The translations under genes were made by a program, and so were the position numbers. Positions 34,701 to 42,039 of a DNA stretch of 64,000 bases are shown in pieces. Position 1 is the first letter of the stretch. Each line of letters starts with the position of its first letter. Under the pieces are notes generated by a model that was not told the DNA's origin, made no database searches, and saw only the letters and a list, made by a program, of their open reading frames with translations. The stretch is taken from contig NZ_FNOW01000003.1 in NCBI RefSeq assembly GCF_900107145.1, positions 61,612 through 125,611 on the forward strand, written 5' to 3'. This stretch comes from Allochromatium warmingii (GTDB lineage Bacteria > Pseudomonadota > Gammaproteobacteria > Chromatiales > Chromatiaceae).

Positions 34701-35241
34701 CCCATTCTGGGATTGGCGCAACATAGCTGAGTTTTGGGGCCGAACGCTGATCGGGAAGTTTGGGCATCTTGTATTCAAGAAAGCCGCCGCCGGCCTGTGC
34801 ATAGGCAATCAGCGTGCGCACGATGGGCTGACCATCGGCATCGATCAGTTCCAACACGTTTTGCCCTTTCGCTGGCCCGGCCAACGACAGCCCATCGTAA
34901 CGCCCAATGAAGATGTAGGAACCATCCTCGAAGCGCAGCGCATCGAGCCAAGCCAAAATGCGAGCTTGGGTGCGAGCGATCACGGTGGCGGCATCGACCT
35001 CAGCGCCAGCGGTCTGCTGCTCCCAAGCGAATTGATGACGGGCATAGGCAATTGCCACCCGCACGCGGGCTTCCAACCGCTGCTGATGCTGCTGCAAATC
35101 TTGGGTGCGCAGGCGCTTGGTTTCGTGGAGCAATTCGCGGTATTCAAACGCCACTACGACGCTCAAACACATGATGACAGTTGCCAGTAACACGAGCCGC
35201 ATCCCGCGAGAAACCGAGGTAATAAGCGAAGACGATGACAT
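31777..35241 (-). CDS. Cache-PAS-GAF-PAS-GGDEF-EAL membrane sensor
   Basis: A 1154-residue inner-membrane c-di-GMP enzyme. A transmembrane helix at about 14-33, a periplasmic single-Cache domain at about 45-200 (GSYIFIGRYDG, WGWYVGTG) and a second helix at about 212-229 form the sensor. PAS (about 298-415), GAF (about 430-580) and PAS (about 593-712) follow. GGDEF at 801-805 is intact, with an RGTD inhibitory site (792-795). The EAL domain has E929-A-L, FTET (1021-1024), DDFGTG (1050-1055) and EGVE (1107-1110), all catalytic residues present. Both synthesis and breakdown are chemically possible. The ATG at 35241 is chosen over a TTG two codons earlier. Position between cobK and the TcuAB genes is probably incidental. 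Confidence 0.93.
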   Translation of the reverse strand: MSSSSLITSVSRGMRLVLLATVIMCLSVVVAFEYRELLHETKRLRTQDLQQHQQRLEARVRVAIAYARHQFAWEQQTAGAEVDAATVIARTQARILAWLDALRFEDGSYIFIGRYDGLSLAGPAKGQNVLELIDADGQPIVRTLIAYAQAGGGFLEYKMPKLPDQRSAPKLSYVAPIPEWGWYVGTGTFIDDIEAEITALHHQVHQRIQSEVLTISGLFVVILGLAGWRARRIAAAVRRDSETCVHYLEQALDTSAPSSDTEHLPEQLHFHELRAIAQAARRMIAHRRQAEQALRESEQRFRTLVEVSQYYIQELDASGRIEYANPAAVQLFGREPSELIGQSVATLLPEDEGARLLADLHRFATEQPPPMTYYNRNLTADGQMIHVEVDWNYKRDAAGQVIGFVSISKDVTDYRRARLLLKGRNRVLEMLARGQPLREMLTAIITYIEDIAPRAICSIHLLDPATQTLSTAAALSLPEFYAEAVEGAKIGVGIGSCGAAAATGQRVVVADVLTHPDWAAYRELMERTPLRACWSQPIIGHGDQVLGTFAIYANCVMEPSAVDLEMIESAAELAAIVIEHERAASATRQAEEKARLLLESTTEGIFGLDLEGRVTFINPAAADLLGYAPEELIGQSIHPLIHHSHADGTPVVPECCSIFATLSNGQDCHAANEVLWRRDGSSFPAEYWATPMRRDQQIEGAVVTFHDISARKRAEAEIQHLAFHDSLTGLPNRLLFKEELAQALAGLRRNNQRFALHMLDLDHFKDVNDTLGHPVGDQLLRAVTERLTAIIRGTDILARFGGDEFALLQVQIEEIGDAAALASKIIESLEQDFQLGDNRITINTSIGILIADQHCHDVDELITRADVALYKAKEAGRGVHAFFEDSMTQQLRREMEITRELTHAIQANELFVVYQPQFDLHTGQLVGMEALVRWQHPQDGIRLPGAFLTVAEKRGLVRPLSDWVLDAVCRQMCDWSARGLVFGRIAVNLCAQQVGDPDFGDNILAVIERTGANPHNLELEFTETVLIAADAQTQADIVRLSELGIHFAIDDFGTGFSSMQYLRKFRTDKIKIDREFIQDVTHDAGDAEIVKATIALGTALGLMTIAEGVETEEQAEFLRRHGCRQVQGYLYGRPQSVAEIERLLSSVSSDARLT

Positions 35242-35268
35242 GGACAAGTTCTACTGTGTAGGGGCGGT

Positions 35269-35334
35269 CAGCTTTCAGCCGCCAGCTTGTGCTGAATTAG
35301 TGGTTATCTTTTATAGCTGGTCGCTGGAAGCTGG
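35269..35334. repeat. REP-like inverted pair
   Basis: AGCTGGTCGCTGGAAGCTG (35315-35333) recurs exactly at 53741-53759. A degenerate inverted partner lies at 35269-35290 (TCAGCTTTCAGCCGCCAGCT...), pairing at about 16 of 20 positions. The right arm encodes the last residues of the TcuB-like protein, whose tail reads SFQLPATSYKR. Confidence 0.6.
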
Positions 35335-36431
35335 AAGCTCATCGCTGAAAACACGCGATAACCGGCATGAACAAATTTACTGTAGGGCAAGAGTAAAAAG
35401 AAGGCGAGCACCGATCCTAAATGCACACATAACAGCAGCGGCATCGCGGCGGTCATGCGCCAGCCGAGCAGAACCAGTCCGCTGCTGGCGACCAGAAACA
35501 GCAAGCCGAGCAACGCCCTGTCGAGGCGCTGGGCTTCGCGGGCCAGTGGTTCGGGCGCGGCACGCCATTCAATCCAGCCCAATCCCAGCGTACTGAGGCA
35601 CACGGCAATCCCGCCGCCCGTGCCCAACAGCACCGGCAGACTCAACAGCGGGTAGGGTGCGGCTAGATTCAGGCCATGATGATAGAAACTCGCCGTAACC
35701 GTCGCGGCGAAGCTCAGGGCCAGACCGCCCAGCAGCAGTTGATGCAGCCAGCGTCGCGCATGTGAAAAGCGATCATCCAGATCATTGCAGCCAACTCCGC
35801 CGCCGCGCAGATTGCGCAACCGCAGCACATCGCGCAGTACGCGCCACCCAGTTCGCCAACCGCTCCGCTGCGTCGTGTTCAGATAATTCAGATCATGCGG
35901 TCGTATCAGTCGCCAATAGCGTCGCCAGCCGATCCCCAGCGCCAGCACCGACCATGTTAAGGGCGCAAGTCCAATCCAGATCATCACCTCCCAGGGCAGC
36001 ACGCGATAAAACAGTGCGGCGCTGGGATCGGCTGGATTGGGTAGATTCAATCGGGTCAGACCCCATAGCCCCAAAATCGCGGCCAGCGTGACCGCGATCA
36101 CCGTCAGCAGCGGATGATTCAGCAGCGGCGCACAGGCTTGCGGCCAGACGTGTTCCAGATAACTCTGATGCCGCATCCGCGCCAATGTACGTGGCACATT
36201 GACGGCAAAGTCATGCGGCGGGGCATATTGGCAGGCATAAAAACAGTTGCGGCAGGCGTGACAGAGATTAGCCAGATACGCCAAATCTGCATCCGTGAGC
36301 GCCGGTCGCTGCCGTGCGGCGGTGAACAGATCGCAAAAGCCATTGCAATAGCCACAGGCATCGCAGATGGCCAGCACGCGCCGCGTTTCGGCGTGGATCT
36401 CGGTGTCGATCTCAGCCGCTGTGGACGCCAC
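35304..36431 (-). CDS. TcuB/CitB-like Fe-S and heme membrane protein (C-terminal half of a split CobZ?)
   Basis: A 375-residue protein. Two [4Fe-4S] motifs of the form CxxCxxCxxxC occur at C23-C33 and C57-C67, followed by about six hydrophobic helices that include histidines able to bind heme b (HQLLLGG, YHHGLNL, CVHLGSV). TcuB passes electrons from the FAD dehydrogenase TcuA to the membrane. In Rhodobacter capsulatus a TcuA-TcuB-like fusion, CobZ, performs the precorrin-3B hydroxylation step in place of CobG. Adjacency to cobM and cbiZ makes that role likelier here than tricarballylate oxidation. The GTG start at 36431 has GGAGG six bases upstream and overlaps the TcuA-like gene by 20 bases. 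Its last residues come from a dispersed repeat. Confidence 0.85.
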   Translation of the reverse strand: MASTAAEIDTEIHAETRRVLAICDACGYCNGFCDLFTAARQRPALTDADLAYLANLCHACRNCFYACQYAPPHDFAVNVPRTLARMRHQSYLEHVWPQACAPLLNHPLLTVIAVTLAAILGLWGLTRLNLPNPADPSAALFYRVLPWEVMIWIGLAPLTWSVLALGIGWRRYWRLIRPHDLNYLNTTQRSGWRTGWRVLRDVLRLRNLRGGGVGCNDLDDRFSHARRWLHQLLLGGLALSFAATVTASFYHHGLNLAAPYPLLSLPVLLGTGGGIAVCLSTLGLGWIEWRAAPEPLAREAQRLDRALLGLLFLVASSGLVLLGWRMTAAMPLLLCVHLGSVLAFFLLLPYSKFVHAGYRVFSAMSFQLPATSYKR

Positions 36432-37914
36432 GCGCCGCCTCCGCACCTGCCAAGCGCCCGAATACCAGCCCAATCGTCAGCGCCAGCCCCGATACATAAC
36501 CGCGTGCCATCAGATTCGGGGCCATCAGCATTCCCGCTGCAAACAGATTCTCGATCACGCCGCCCGCAGCCAGCCGCACGCGGGTGCGGGTATCGACCGC
36601 GACCCCGTAATAGGTGAAGGTGATGCCCGGACGCATCGGATAAGCCGAAAAGGGCGGCTCAGTGAGCGGCTGGGCGTGGCGGGTTTTTGGTGGATCAAGT
36701 CCGACGGTATAGCCGCTTGCGTGTTCAGCAGCAGCGGGCCGGATAGCGGCGTTATAGTCGGCGACCGTTGCGCATAAAGCCGCGCTGTCGATGCCCAGCA
36801 GTGCGGCGAGTGCGGCCAGTGTCGGCGCTTGGATCGGCGGATAGAGCGCGGGCGGCGCGGCGCGTTGCCCGCGTGCATCCAAAATCAGATAACCGAGTTG
36901 CTCAGGCCAGTGCGCCAACCGCTGTCCCCACAGCGCATAGCGCGTTGAAGCGGTATCACCGCCCTCATCATGGCGACGGCGACCGCTGGTATCGACGACA
37001 ATTCCTTCCGGCATAGAGCGCACGCGGGTGACAATGCCGCCATCATCTGCCGGTGATCGCGCATCAACGGCGACCAGATAGGCCGCTCGCGGATCGCCGA
37101 CTGCTAATGCACCCTGCTGCAACAGCGATGCGAGCAACGTACCCGTCGCAAAGGGCGTACCGCGATTGATGAACCCGTCGGCGACCGCGCCCCACTGCTG
37201 GCGCAACCAAGCGCGGTTTGCCTGTCCACCGCCACAGCAGGCAATCACCGTGCGCGGGGTGAGGGGATATGACGTGTGCGCGTGCTGGGCGGTCAGATGC
37301 ACGATGCGACCATCTTCTAGCTGTGGGGCGCTGATTTCACAGTCATACCAGATCCGCACGCCCAGCCGCTCGGCCAGCGCATAGAGCCGATTAAGCAGCG
37401 TTTTGCCGCCGCCGAGTAAAAAGGCCGTGCGCCGCGATTCGGGCAGCACGCCGCTAGAGCGTGGCTGTAACGGCACCCCAGCTTCTAGTAGCCAGTCGGT
37501 GAGCGTCGCGGAATGTTCGACCAACAGCCGCCCTAAATTCGGATCGGCGGTGCCCTCAGTGGCGCGATCCAGTTCTGCCCAAAATTCATCCGCGTGATAC
37601 ACGCCGGAAGTAAAGGGCGTCGGCGCGGGATGACTCAAACGCAGATTGCGCGAATGGCGTGTATTGCCGCCACGGTGCGCGAGCGGTGCCTGTTCAGCTA
37701 ACAGCACCGAACAGCCAGCGCGTCGCGCCGTGATCGCCGCACACAATGCCGCCGCGCCGCCGCCAATCACCAAGACATCGGGCGCGGAATCCGGTTGTTC
37801 GGCAGGAAGATGCGGCGACCGCCAAGTGCGCCACGCCGTCAAGAGGTTTGACAAGGTGCGGTGTGGATCAAAAGAATAGCTGTTTATATCGCCCTCACCA
37901 TACGCAAGGATCAT
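36412..37914 (-). CDS. TcuA-like FAD-dependent dehydrogenase (N-terminal half of a split CobZ?)
   Basis: A 500-residue flavoprotein of the fumarate reductase/tricarballylate dehydrogenase class. The FAD-binding motif VLVIGGGAAALCAA is at about 48-61, RGGNTRHSRN follows as in TcuA, and the C-terminal block around FAAGMLMAPNLMARGYVSG closes the FAD site. The ~45 residues before the Rossmann fold are non-conserved, so the true start may be further in. It overlaps the TcuB-like gene by 20 bases and diverges from cobM, with six bases between the two assigned starts. The TcuA-TcuB pair next to cobM points to CobZ-type synthesis of precorrin-3B; no cobG is seen. TcuA function in citrate or tricarballylate use remains the alternative. 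Confidence 0.85.
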   Translation of the reverse strand: MILAYGEGDINSYSFDPHRTLSNLLTAWRTWRSPHLPAEQPDSAPDVLVIGGGAAALCAAITARRAGCSVLLAEQAPLAHRGGNTRHSRNLRLSHPAPTPFTSGVYHADEFWAELDRATEGTADPNLGRLLVEHSATLTDWLLEAGVPLQPRSSGVLPESRRTAFLLGGGKTLLNRLYALAERLGVRIWYDCEISAPQLEDGRIVHLTAQHAHTSYPLTPRTVIACCGGGQANRAWLRQQWGAVADGFINRGTPFATGTLLASLLQQGALAVGDPRAAYLVAVDARSPADDGGIVTRVRSMPEGIVVDTSGRRRHDEGGDTASTRYALWGQRLAHWPEQLGYLILDARGQRAAPPALYPPIQAPTLAALAALLGIDSAALCATVADYNAAIRPAAAEHASGYTVGLDPPKTRHAQPLTEPPFSAYPMRPGITFTYYGVAVDTRTRVRLAAGGVIENLFAAGMLMAPNLMARGYVSGLALTIGLVFGRLAGAEAARGVHSG

Positions 37915-37920
37915 CACCCC

Positions 37921-38736
37921 ATGCAAGAGACTTCATCGCCGCGCCGCTTGCCGGGGACGGTCTGGTTTGTCGGAGCCGGGCCGGGCGCACCGGATCTCAT
38001 CACCGTGCGCGGTAGTCGGCTGCTGGCTCAAGCCGGGGCGATTCTCTATACCGGCTCACTGGTCGCCGAAACCGTGTTGCAGTGGGCCGCGCCGACCTGC
38101 GAGATCGCCGATTCTAAGTCGCTCGATCATGCCCAAGTCACGGCTTGGCTACTTGACCGCGCCCAGCGGCATGACACCGTCGTCAGACTGCAAACCGGCG
38201 ATCCGACCCTATACGGCGTGTTGGCGGAGCTGGCGCGACCGCTCGACGCGGCTGGGATTCCGGTCGGGATCGTGCCCGGCGTGTCTTCGGCAATGGCCGC
38301 CGCTGCCGCTGCCGGTGAATGCCTGACCTTGCCCGAAATCACCCAGACGGTGATTTTTACCCGTCTCTCCGAACGCACCCAGATGCCCGAGCGCGAATCC
38401 TTCGTTTCACTGGCCGCGCATGGCTGCACGCTCTGCATTTTTCTCTCGATTGAGCGCATCGAAGCTGTGGTCGAACAGTTAGGCCAAGCGGGTTGGGCGA
38501 CAGATGCACCGGTGGTCGTTGTCCATAAAGCGACTTGGCCCGATGAAGAGCGCGTGTTACGCGGCACGCTCGCCGACATCGCTGCCCAGTGTCGCGCCGC
38601 ACAGATTGACCGCCAGGCGCTGATTCTGGTCAGTCCGGCGCTCGGCGCACGCGCTCAACCGGCGCTCACGCCCTCTAAGCTGTATGATGCCGCCTTCCCG
38701 CGCCGCTTCCGTCCGGCGCGTCCCGACACCGCCTGA
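37921..38736 (+). CDS. cobM: Precorrin-4 C11-methyltransferase
   Basis: A 271-residue SAM-dependent methyltransferase of the tetrapyrrole family. GTVWFVGAGPGAPDLITVRG at the N-terminus is the SAM-binding start. LYTGSLV, the RLQTGDPTLYG motif and VPGVSSAMAAAAA complete the pattern, and FLSIERIEAVVEQL is characteristic of CobM/CbiF. It methylates C11 of precorrin-4 to give precorrin-5. The ATG at 37921 has AAGGA about ten bases upstream; a GTG at 37861 would add 20 non-conserved residues. It is followed after ten bases by cbiZ and diverges from the TcuAB (CobZ-like) genes. I see no cobalamin riboswitch in the tiny intergenic space. Confidence 0.93.
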   Translation: MQETSSPRRLPGTVWFVGAGPGAPDLITVRGSRLLAQAGAILYTGSLVAETVLQWAAPTCEIADSKSLDHAQVTAWLLDRAQRHDTVVRLQTGDPTLYGVLAELARPLDAAGIPVGIVPGVSSAMAAAAAAGECLTLPEITQTVIFTRLSERTQMPERESFVSLAAHGCTLCIFLSIERIEAVVEQLGQAGWATDAPVVVVHKATWPDEERVLRGTLADIAAQCRAAQIDRQALILVSPALGARAQPALTPSKLYDAAFPRRFRPARPDTA

Positions 38737-38746
38737 CCGCTCTGCC

Positions 38747-39916
38747 ATGTGGCTCGACGACACCGACCGCTATCGCCTAATTCGCACTGGGCGTTATCTG
38801 ATTGCGCAGCTCAAGCGCCCGCATCGCGTCCTGAGCACCTGCCGACTCAACGGCGGTCTGCGCGACGATCTGACCCATATCGCCAATCATCAAAGTTGCG
38901 AAGGGGTGGCGCATGTGGTGCGCACGAACACCAGTCACGGGCCGGAGGACTATCATCATGCTGCCTGTGCCGCTGCTGACTTGCCGCCGCCGACCACCGC
39001 GCTCATGGCAACCGCAGCGAACATGCAGTGTGCGGTATTGAGCCGCGCTGAACATGCTGAACTCGCCGTCTCAGTCGTCGCCACCGCTGGCGTACTCGGC
39101 AACGCCACCCGCGCTGGCGATCCCGCTGGTTGGCACGAACAGCGCGACGGCAGTTATCCCGTCATGCCGGATTCAGTCGCACCCCGGCCCGCGCCGCCCG
39201 AAGCCGGAGCCGGCACCATTGTCACGCTGGTGTTCATCAACCAGCCCTGCACCGCAGCCTGTCTGGTACGCGCCGCGACCCTTGTCACCGAAGCTAAGAG
39301 CGCCGCCGTACTCGATTTGCGGATGCCCAGTCGCCAATCAGCGCGGCTGGCCACCGGCACCGGCACCGATCAACTGAGCATCGCCGCGCCGCTGCTGTAC
39401 ACCCCAGACGACTGGGAACGGCAGTGGGCCGGCAGTCATAACACGCTCGGCGAACTGCTCGGACGCGCCACCCATGAAGCGGTCACGCGCTGTCTGCTGC
39501 TGCAAAATGGCGTGTGCGCCGAATTGCGCCGCAGTCTGTGTGCAGCACTCGGGCGGCATGGCTGTGACGAACAAACCCTGTGCGCTCAAGCACGCGCTGA
39601 ATTGACGGCGGCGGATGCCGCCTGTTTTGAGCACAATCTGCTGGCGCTGATCCATGACCCATTGAGCGCAGCGGCGGCCTATGGCTTGGCCGAAATTCTC
39701 GATTTAATTGCCGTCGGCGTGCTGCATCCCGAAATTGCGCGGGAGTCGCTATTAAATCAAGCCGCACTCTTAGCGGCCGCCGTCGCCGTAAAACCGACTG
39801 AATTTGCAGCGTTGCGGGCGCAATTACAACCGCATCTGACCGCTGCGCCTGGGCAATTGGCCGCATTAGCAGTTGTGCTGGGATTTGCGCAAAAATGGCG
39901 AGCGGGACAGGAGTGA
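38747..39916 (+). CDS. cbiZ: CbiZ-family adenosylcobinamide amidohydrolase with C-terminal extension
   Basis: A 389-residue protein. Residues ~25-250 match CbiZ: LSTCRLNGGLRDDL (29-42), HQSCEG (48-53), ATAGVLGNATRAGDP (112-126), LVFINQPCTAACLVRA (161-176) and ATGTGTDQ (202-209). CbiZ cleaves the aminopropanol side chain of adenosylcobinamide or pseudocobalamin to adenosylcobyric acid, allowing corrinoid remodelling. The remaining ~140 residues are a helical Ala/Leu-rich region with several cysteines (258, 265, 273, 279, 293) that I do not recognise; ordinary CbiZ proteins are shorter. It starts ten bases after cobM and is presumably co-transcribed. Confidence 0.87.
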   Translation: MWLDDTDRYRLIRTGRYLIAQLKRPHRVLSTCRLNGGLRDDLTHIANHQSCEGVAHVVRTNTSHGPEDYHHAACAAADLPPPTTALMATAANMQCAVLSRAEHAELAVSVVATAGVLGNATRAGDPAGWHEQRDGSYPVMPDSVAPRPAPPEAGAGTIVTLVFINQPCTAACLVRAATLVTEAKSAAVLDLRMPSRQSARLATGTGTDQLSIAAPLLYTPDDWERQWAGSHNTLGELLGRATHEAVTRCLLLQNGVCAELRRSLCAALGRHGCDEQTLCAQARAELTAADAACFEHNLLALIHDPLSAAAAYGLAEILDLIAVGVLHPEIARESLLNQAALLAAAVAVKPTEFAALRAQLQPHLTAAPGQLAALAVVLGFAQKWRAGQE

Positions 39917-39992
39917 GGGATAATAAGCATGATGAAATAACGCGCCATCACATCGTTTGCATATACCAACTCACCTTAATTCTGGAGTCAAT

Positions 39993-41021
39993 ATGGGACA
40001 GTTCGGCTTTCCGATAGAAGCTATCGTGATTTTTATCGCGGTGGTTGCTATCTCGATTTATTTAGATCTCTTCGCGCATCGCAAAACTGAAGAGATTAGC
40101 GTTGCTGACGCCGCCAAATGGTCAGTCTTTTGGATTATGCTGGCACTCAGCTTCTACGGTTATCTGTGGGGGCGCTTTAGCAAAGAATGGGCCGATCTCT
40201 ATCTCGCTGGCTATGTGCTCGAAAAGAGTTTATCGGTTGATAATTTAATGGTCTTTATGGCCATTTTTGCTTCATTCGGCATTCGTTCGGGATTACAGCA
40301 CCGGATTCTCTATTGGGGTATTATCGGTGCCTTGCTGTTCCGCGCACTCTTCGTGCTGATTGGCACCAGCTTATTTATGGCCAGTCCCTGGGTCGGTTTT
40401 GTCTTTGCGATTTTAGTCGGCTGGAGCGGCGTGCAAATGCTCAAAAGTCGCAGTGATGGCGAAGAAATCGAAGATTATTCCGATCACTGGAGCGTGCGCC
40501 TGACCGGAAAAATGATGCCGGTTTACACCCGCTTACATCTCGACCGCTTTTTCGTCAAGCATGAAGAACTCTTTGTTGGCCGTGAAGCAGCCGAGCAGCA
40601 GAAATCGGTCACGCGCATGGGTGCGCTCTATGCAACGCCGGCTTTTCTCTGTCTGGCAACAATTGAAACCTCGGATCTGGCATTTTCATTTGATTCGGTG
40701 CCAGCCGTGATTGCCGTGACCCAAGAACCGCTGTTAGTGTATGCGGCGATGATCTTTGCGATTCTCGGTCTACGCAGTCTCTATTTTGTACTCGCGGCCC
40801 TGACGCGCTATTTAGTGCATCTGGAAAAAGCGGTCATTGTGCTGCTGTTTTATATTGCGGGCAAAATGGCGCTGCAATCTTGGAATCACGCCATTGGTGA
40901 TACCGGCCTGCATATCTCGCCCGGAACCAGTTTAATGATCGTGCTTGGCGTCTTGGCGCTGGGCGTGATAGCGTCGCTGCTATTTCCGGGTAATCGAGCT
41001 GACGATACCGCGAAACATTAA
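39993..41021 (+). CDS. TerC-family integral membrane protein (Alx-like)
   Basis: A 342-residue membrane protein with about eight or nine transmembrane helices. The TerC signature YVLEKSLSVDNLMVF is near residue 72, and the second conserved block ETSDLAFSFDSVPAV near residue 220 carries the acidic residues thought to bind metal. A hydrophilic loop (about 150-210) separates the two halves. Family members include tellurite-resistance TerC and the manganese exporter Alx. No other ter genes are present, so a metal-homeostasis role is more likely than tellurite resistance. The ATG at 39993 follows GGAG at suitable distance; an upstream start at 39957 is not needed. Confidence 0.9.
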   Translation: MGQFGFPIEAIVIFIAVVAISIYLDLFAHRKTEEISVADAAKWSVFWIMLALSFYGYLWGRFSKEWADLYLAGYVLEKSLSVDNLMVFMAIFASFGIRSGLQHRILYWGIIGALLFRALFVLIGTSLFMASPWVGFVFAILVGWSGVQMLKSRSDGEEIEDYSDHWSVRLTGKMMPVYTRLHLDRFFVKHEELFVGREAAEQQKSVTRMGALYATPAFLCLATIETSDLAFSFDSVPAVIAVTQEPLLVYAAMIFAILGLRSLYFVLAALTRYLVHLEKAVIVLLFYIAGKMALQSWNHAIGDTGLHISPGTSLMIVLGVLALGVIASLLFPGNRADDTAKH

Positions 41022-41043
41022 CCGCTGAACGCGGCTCATACAG

Positions 41044-41104
41044 CATCACGGTTTATGTATTGAATGAAGGTGCAATTGAATTTAATTCAGCATGAACCGT
41101 GATG
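41044..41104. terminator. Long imperfect hairpin between terC and the HD-GYP gene
   Basis: CATCACGGTTTATG (41044-41057) pairs with CATGAACCGTGATG (41091-41104) except for one position. An inner TGAAT/ATTCA stem (41061-41065 with 41085-41089) extends it. It sits between two convergent genes, with a T-run at 41115, consistent with a bidirectional terminator. Confidence 0.6.
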
Positions 41105-41120
41105 ATTGTTCACAGCTTTT

Positions 41121-41972
41121 TTACGGCGTTTCTTCAAAATAGCTTGCGACTAATTCGCGCATCGCTTGAATTAACGCCGGTTCGTCGAGTTGATGCAAAC
41201 TTTCATACAGAGTTAAAGCCAGCGGGGTAAAGGCTGCGACAACCTCAGGCGCAAAATGCGTTCCAGAGGATTCAGTAATAATCGTCAATGCTTCTTCAAC
41301 GCGCATCGAACCTTTATAGGGTCGCAATGATGTCAGCGCATCAAAGACATCAACAATGGCAAATACCCGCGCAGTGAGTGGAATCGCTTCCCCAGCGAGT
41401 CCCGTAGAATAGCCGCTCCCATCATATTTTTCGTGATGATAGCCGACTACATCCATCGCATCTTTTAACCACGATGAACGCCCGACAATATCCAAGCCAT
41501 GCGCAACATGGGTGCGCATGATGGCAAATTCTTGTTCATCAAGGCGATTGGGTTTAAGCAAAATGCTATCTGGAATGGCAATTTTGCCAATGTCGTGCAA
41601 AAACGCGCCTTTGATTAACGAACGTATGTCAGCTCGATCTAAACCCATTGCTTCAGCAAGGCGCACGGAATACATGGTAACGCGATAATTATGAGCACTG
41701 GTGTCACTATCACGCTTGGCAACCATTGCCCCTAATAACTCTAGCATTTCTAGGTTAGCGGCTAATAACTGTTTAATCAGCAGTTCCTGATGCCATTCAC
41801 GCGCTTCGATTTGCACCAGCATCAAGCTAAATGCTTCAGCGAGTGCCGCAATATTCGGCGATACATCGCTGTTTGCTGTCATTTCTAATAGTGTACTGAC
41901 CGCGCTATAATCACCATTGGCAATCAATTCCACAACAGTGCGCAAGCGGTCAAGCGACTGATCTTCGTACAT
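41121..41972 (-). CDS. HD-GYP domain protein, likely c-di-GMP phosphodiesterase
   Basis: A 283-residue cytosolic protein. The N-terminal ~75 residues are helical, with a possible coiled coil. The HD-GYP domain covers about 80-270: the metal-binding HD is at 126-127 (FLHDIGKI), HHEKYDGSGY at 179-188, and the following residue is Ser instead of the signature Pro (GYS). DVFDALTSLRPYK at 208-220 is typical. HD-GYP enzymes hydrolyse c-di-GMP to GMP; the P-to-S change need not abolish activity. It is the last gene of a minus-strand run with a STAS protein, an RsbU/RsbW-like sensor, a periplasmic binding protein and a porin, so it is a candidate output module of that pathway. Confidence 0.9.
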   Translation of the reverse strand: MYEDQSLDRLRTVVELIANGDYSAVSTLLEMTANSDVSPNIAALAEAFSLMLVQIEAREWHQELLIKQLLAANLEMLELLGAMVAKRDSDTSAHNYRVTMYSVRLAEAMGLDRADIRSLIKGAFLHDIGKIAIPDSILLKPNRLDEQEFAIMRTHVAHGLDIVGRSSWLKDAMDVVGYHHEKYDGSGYSTGLAGEAIPLTARVFAIVDVFDALTSLRPYKGSMRVEEALTIITESSGTHFAPEVVAAFTPLALTLYESLHQLDEPALIQAMRELVASYFEETP

Positions 41973-42039
41973 TGTTTCAGGCTCCAGCAGTGAATCAAAG
42001 CAGTCCGTGACAGCTATTTGGCCGCGCTTGATCGGTCAT

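Noticed and set aside
35304..37914. Tricarballylate utilisation operon as the primary call
   Set aside because: No TcuC transporter or TcuR regulator is present and the genes abut cobM and cbiZ; kept as an alternative only.
30200..39000. Cobalamin riboswitch near the cob genes
   Set aside because: None of the short intergenic gaps shows a B12-box-like conserved core; the cobM/TcuA gap is only a few bases.
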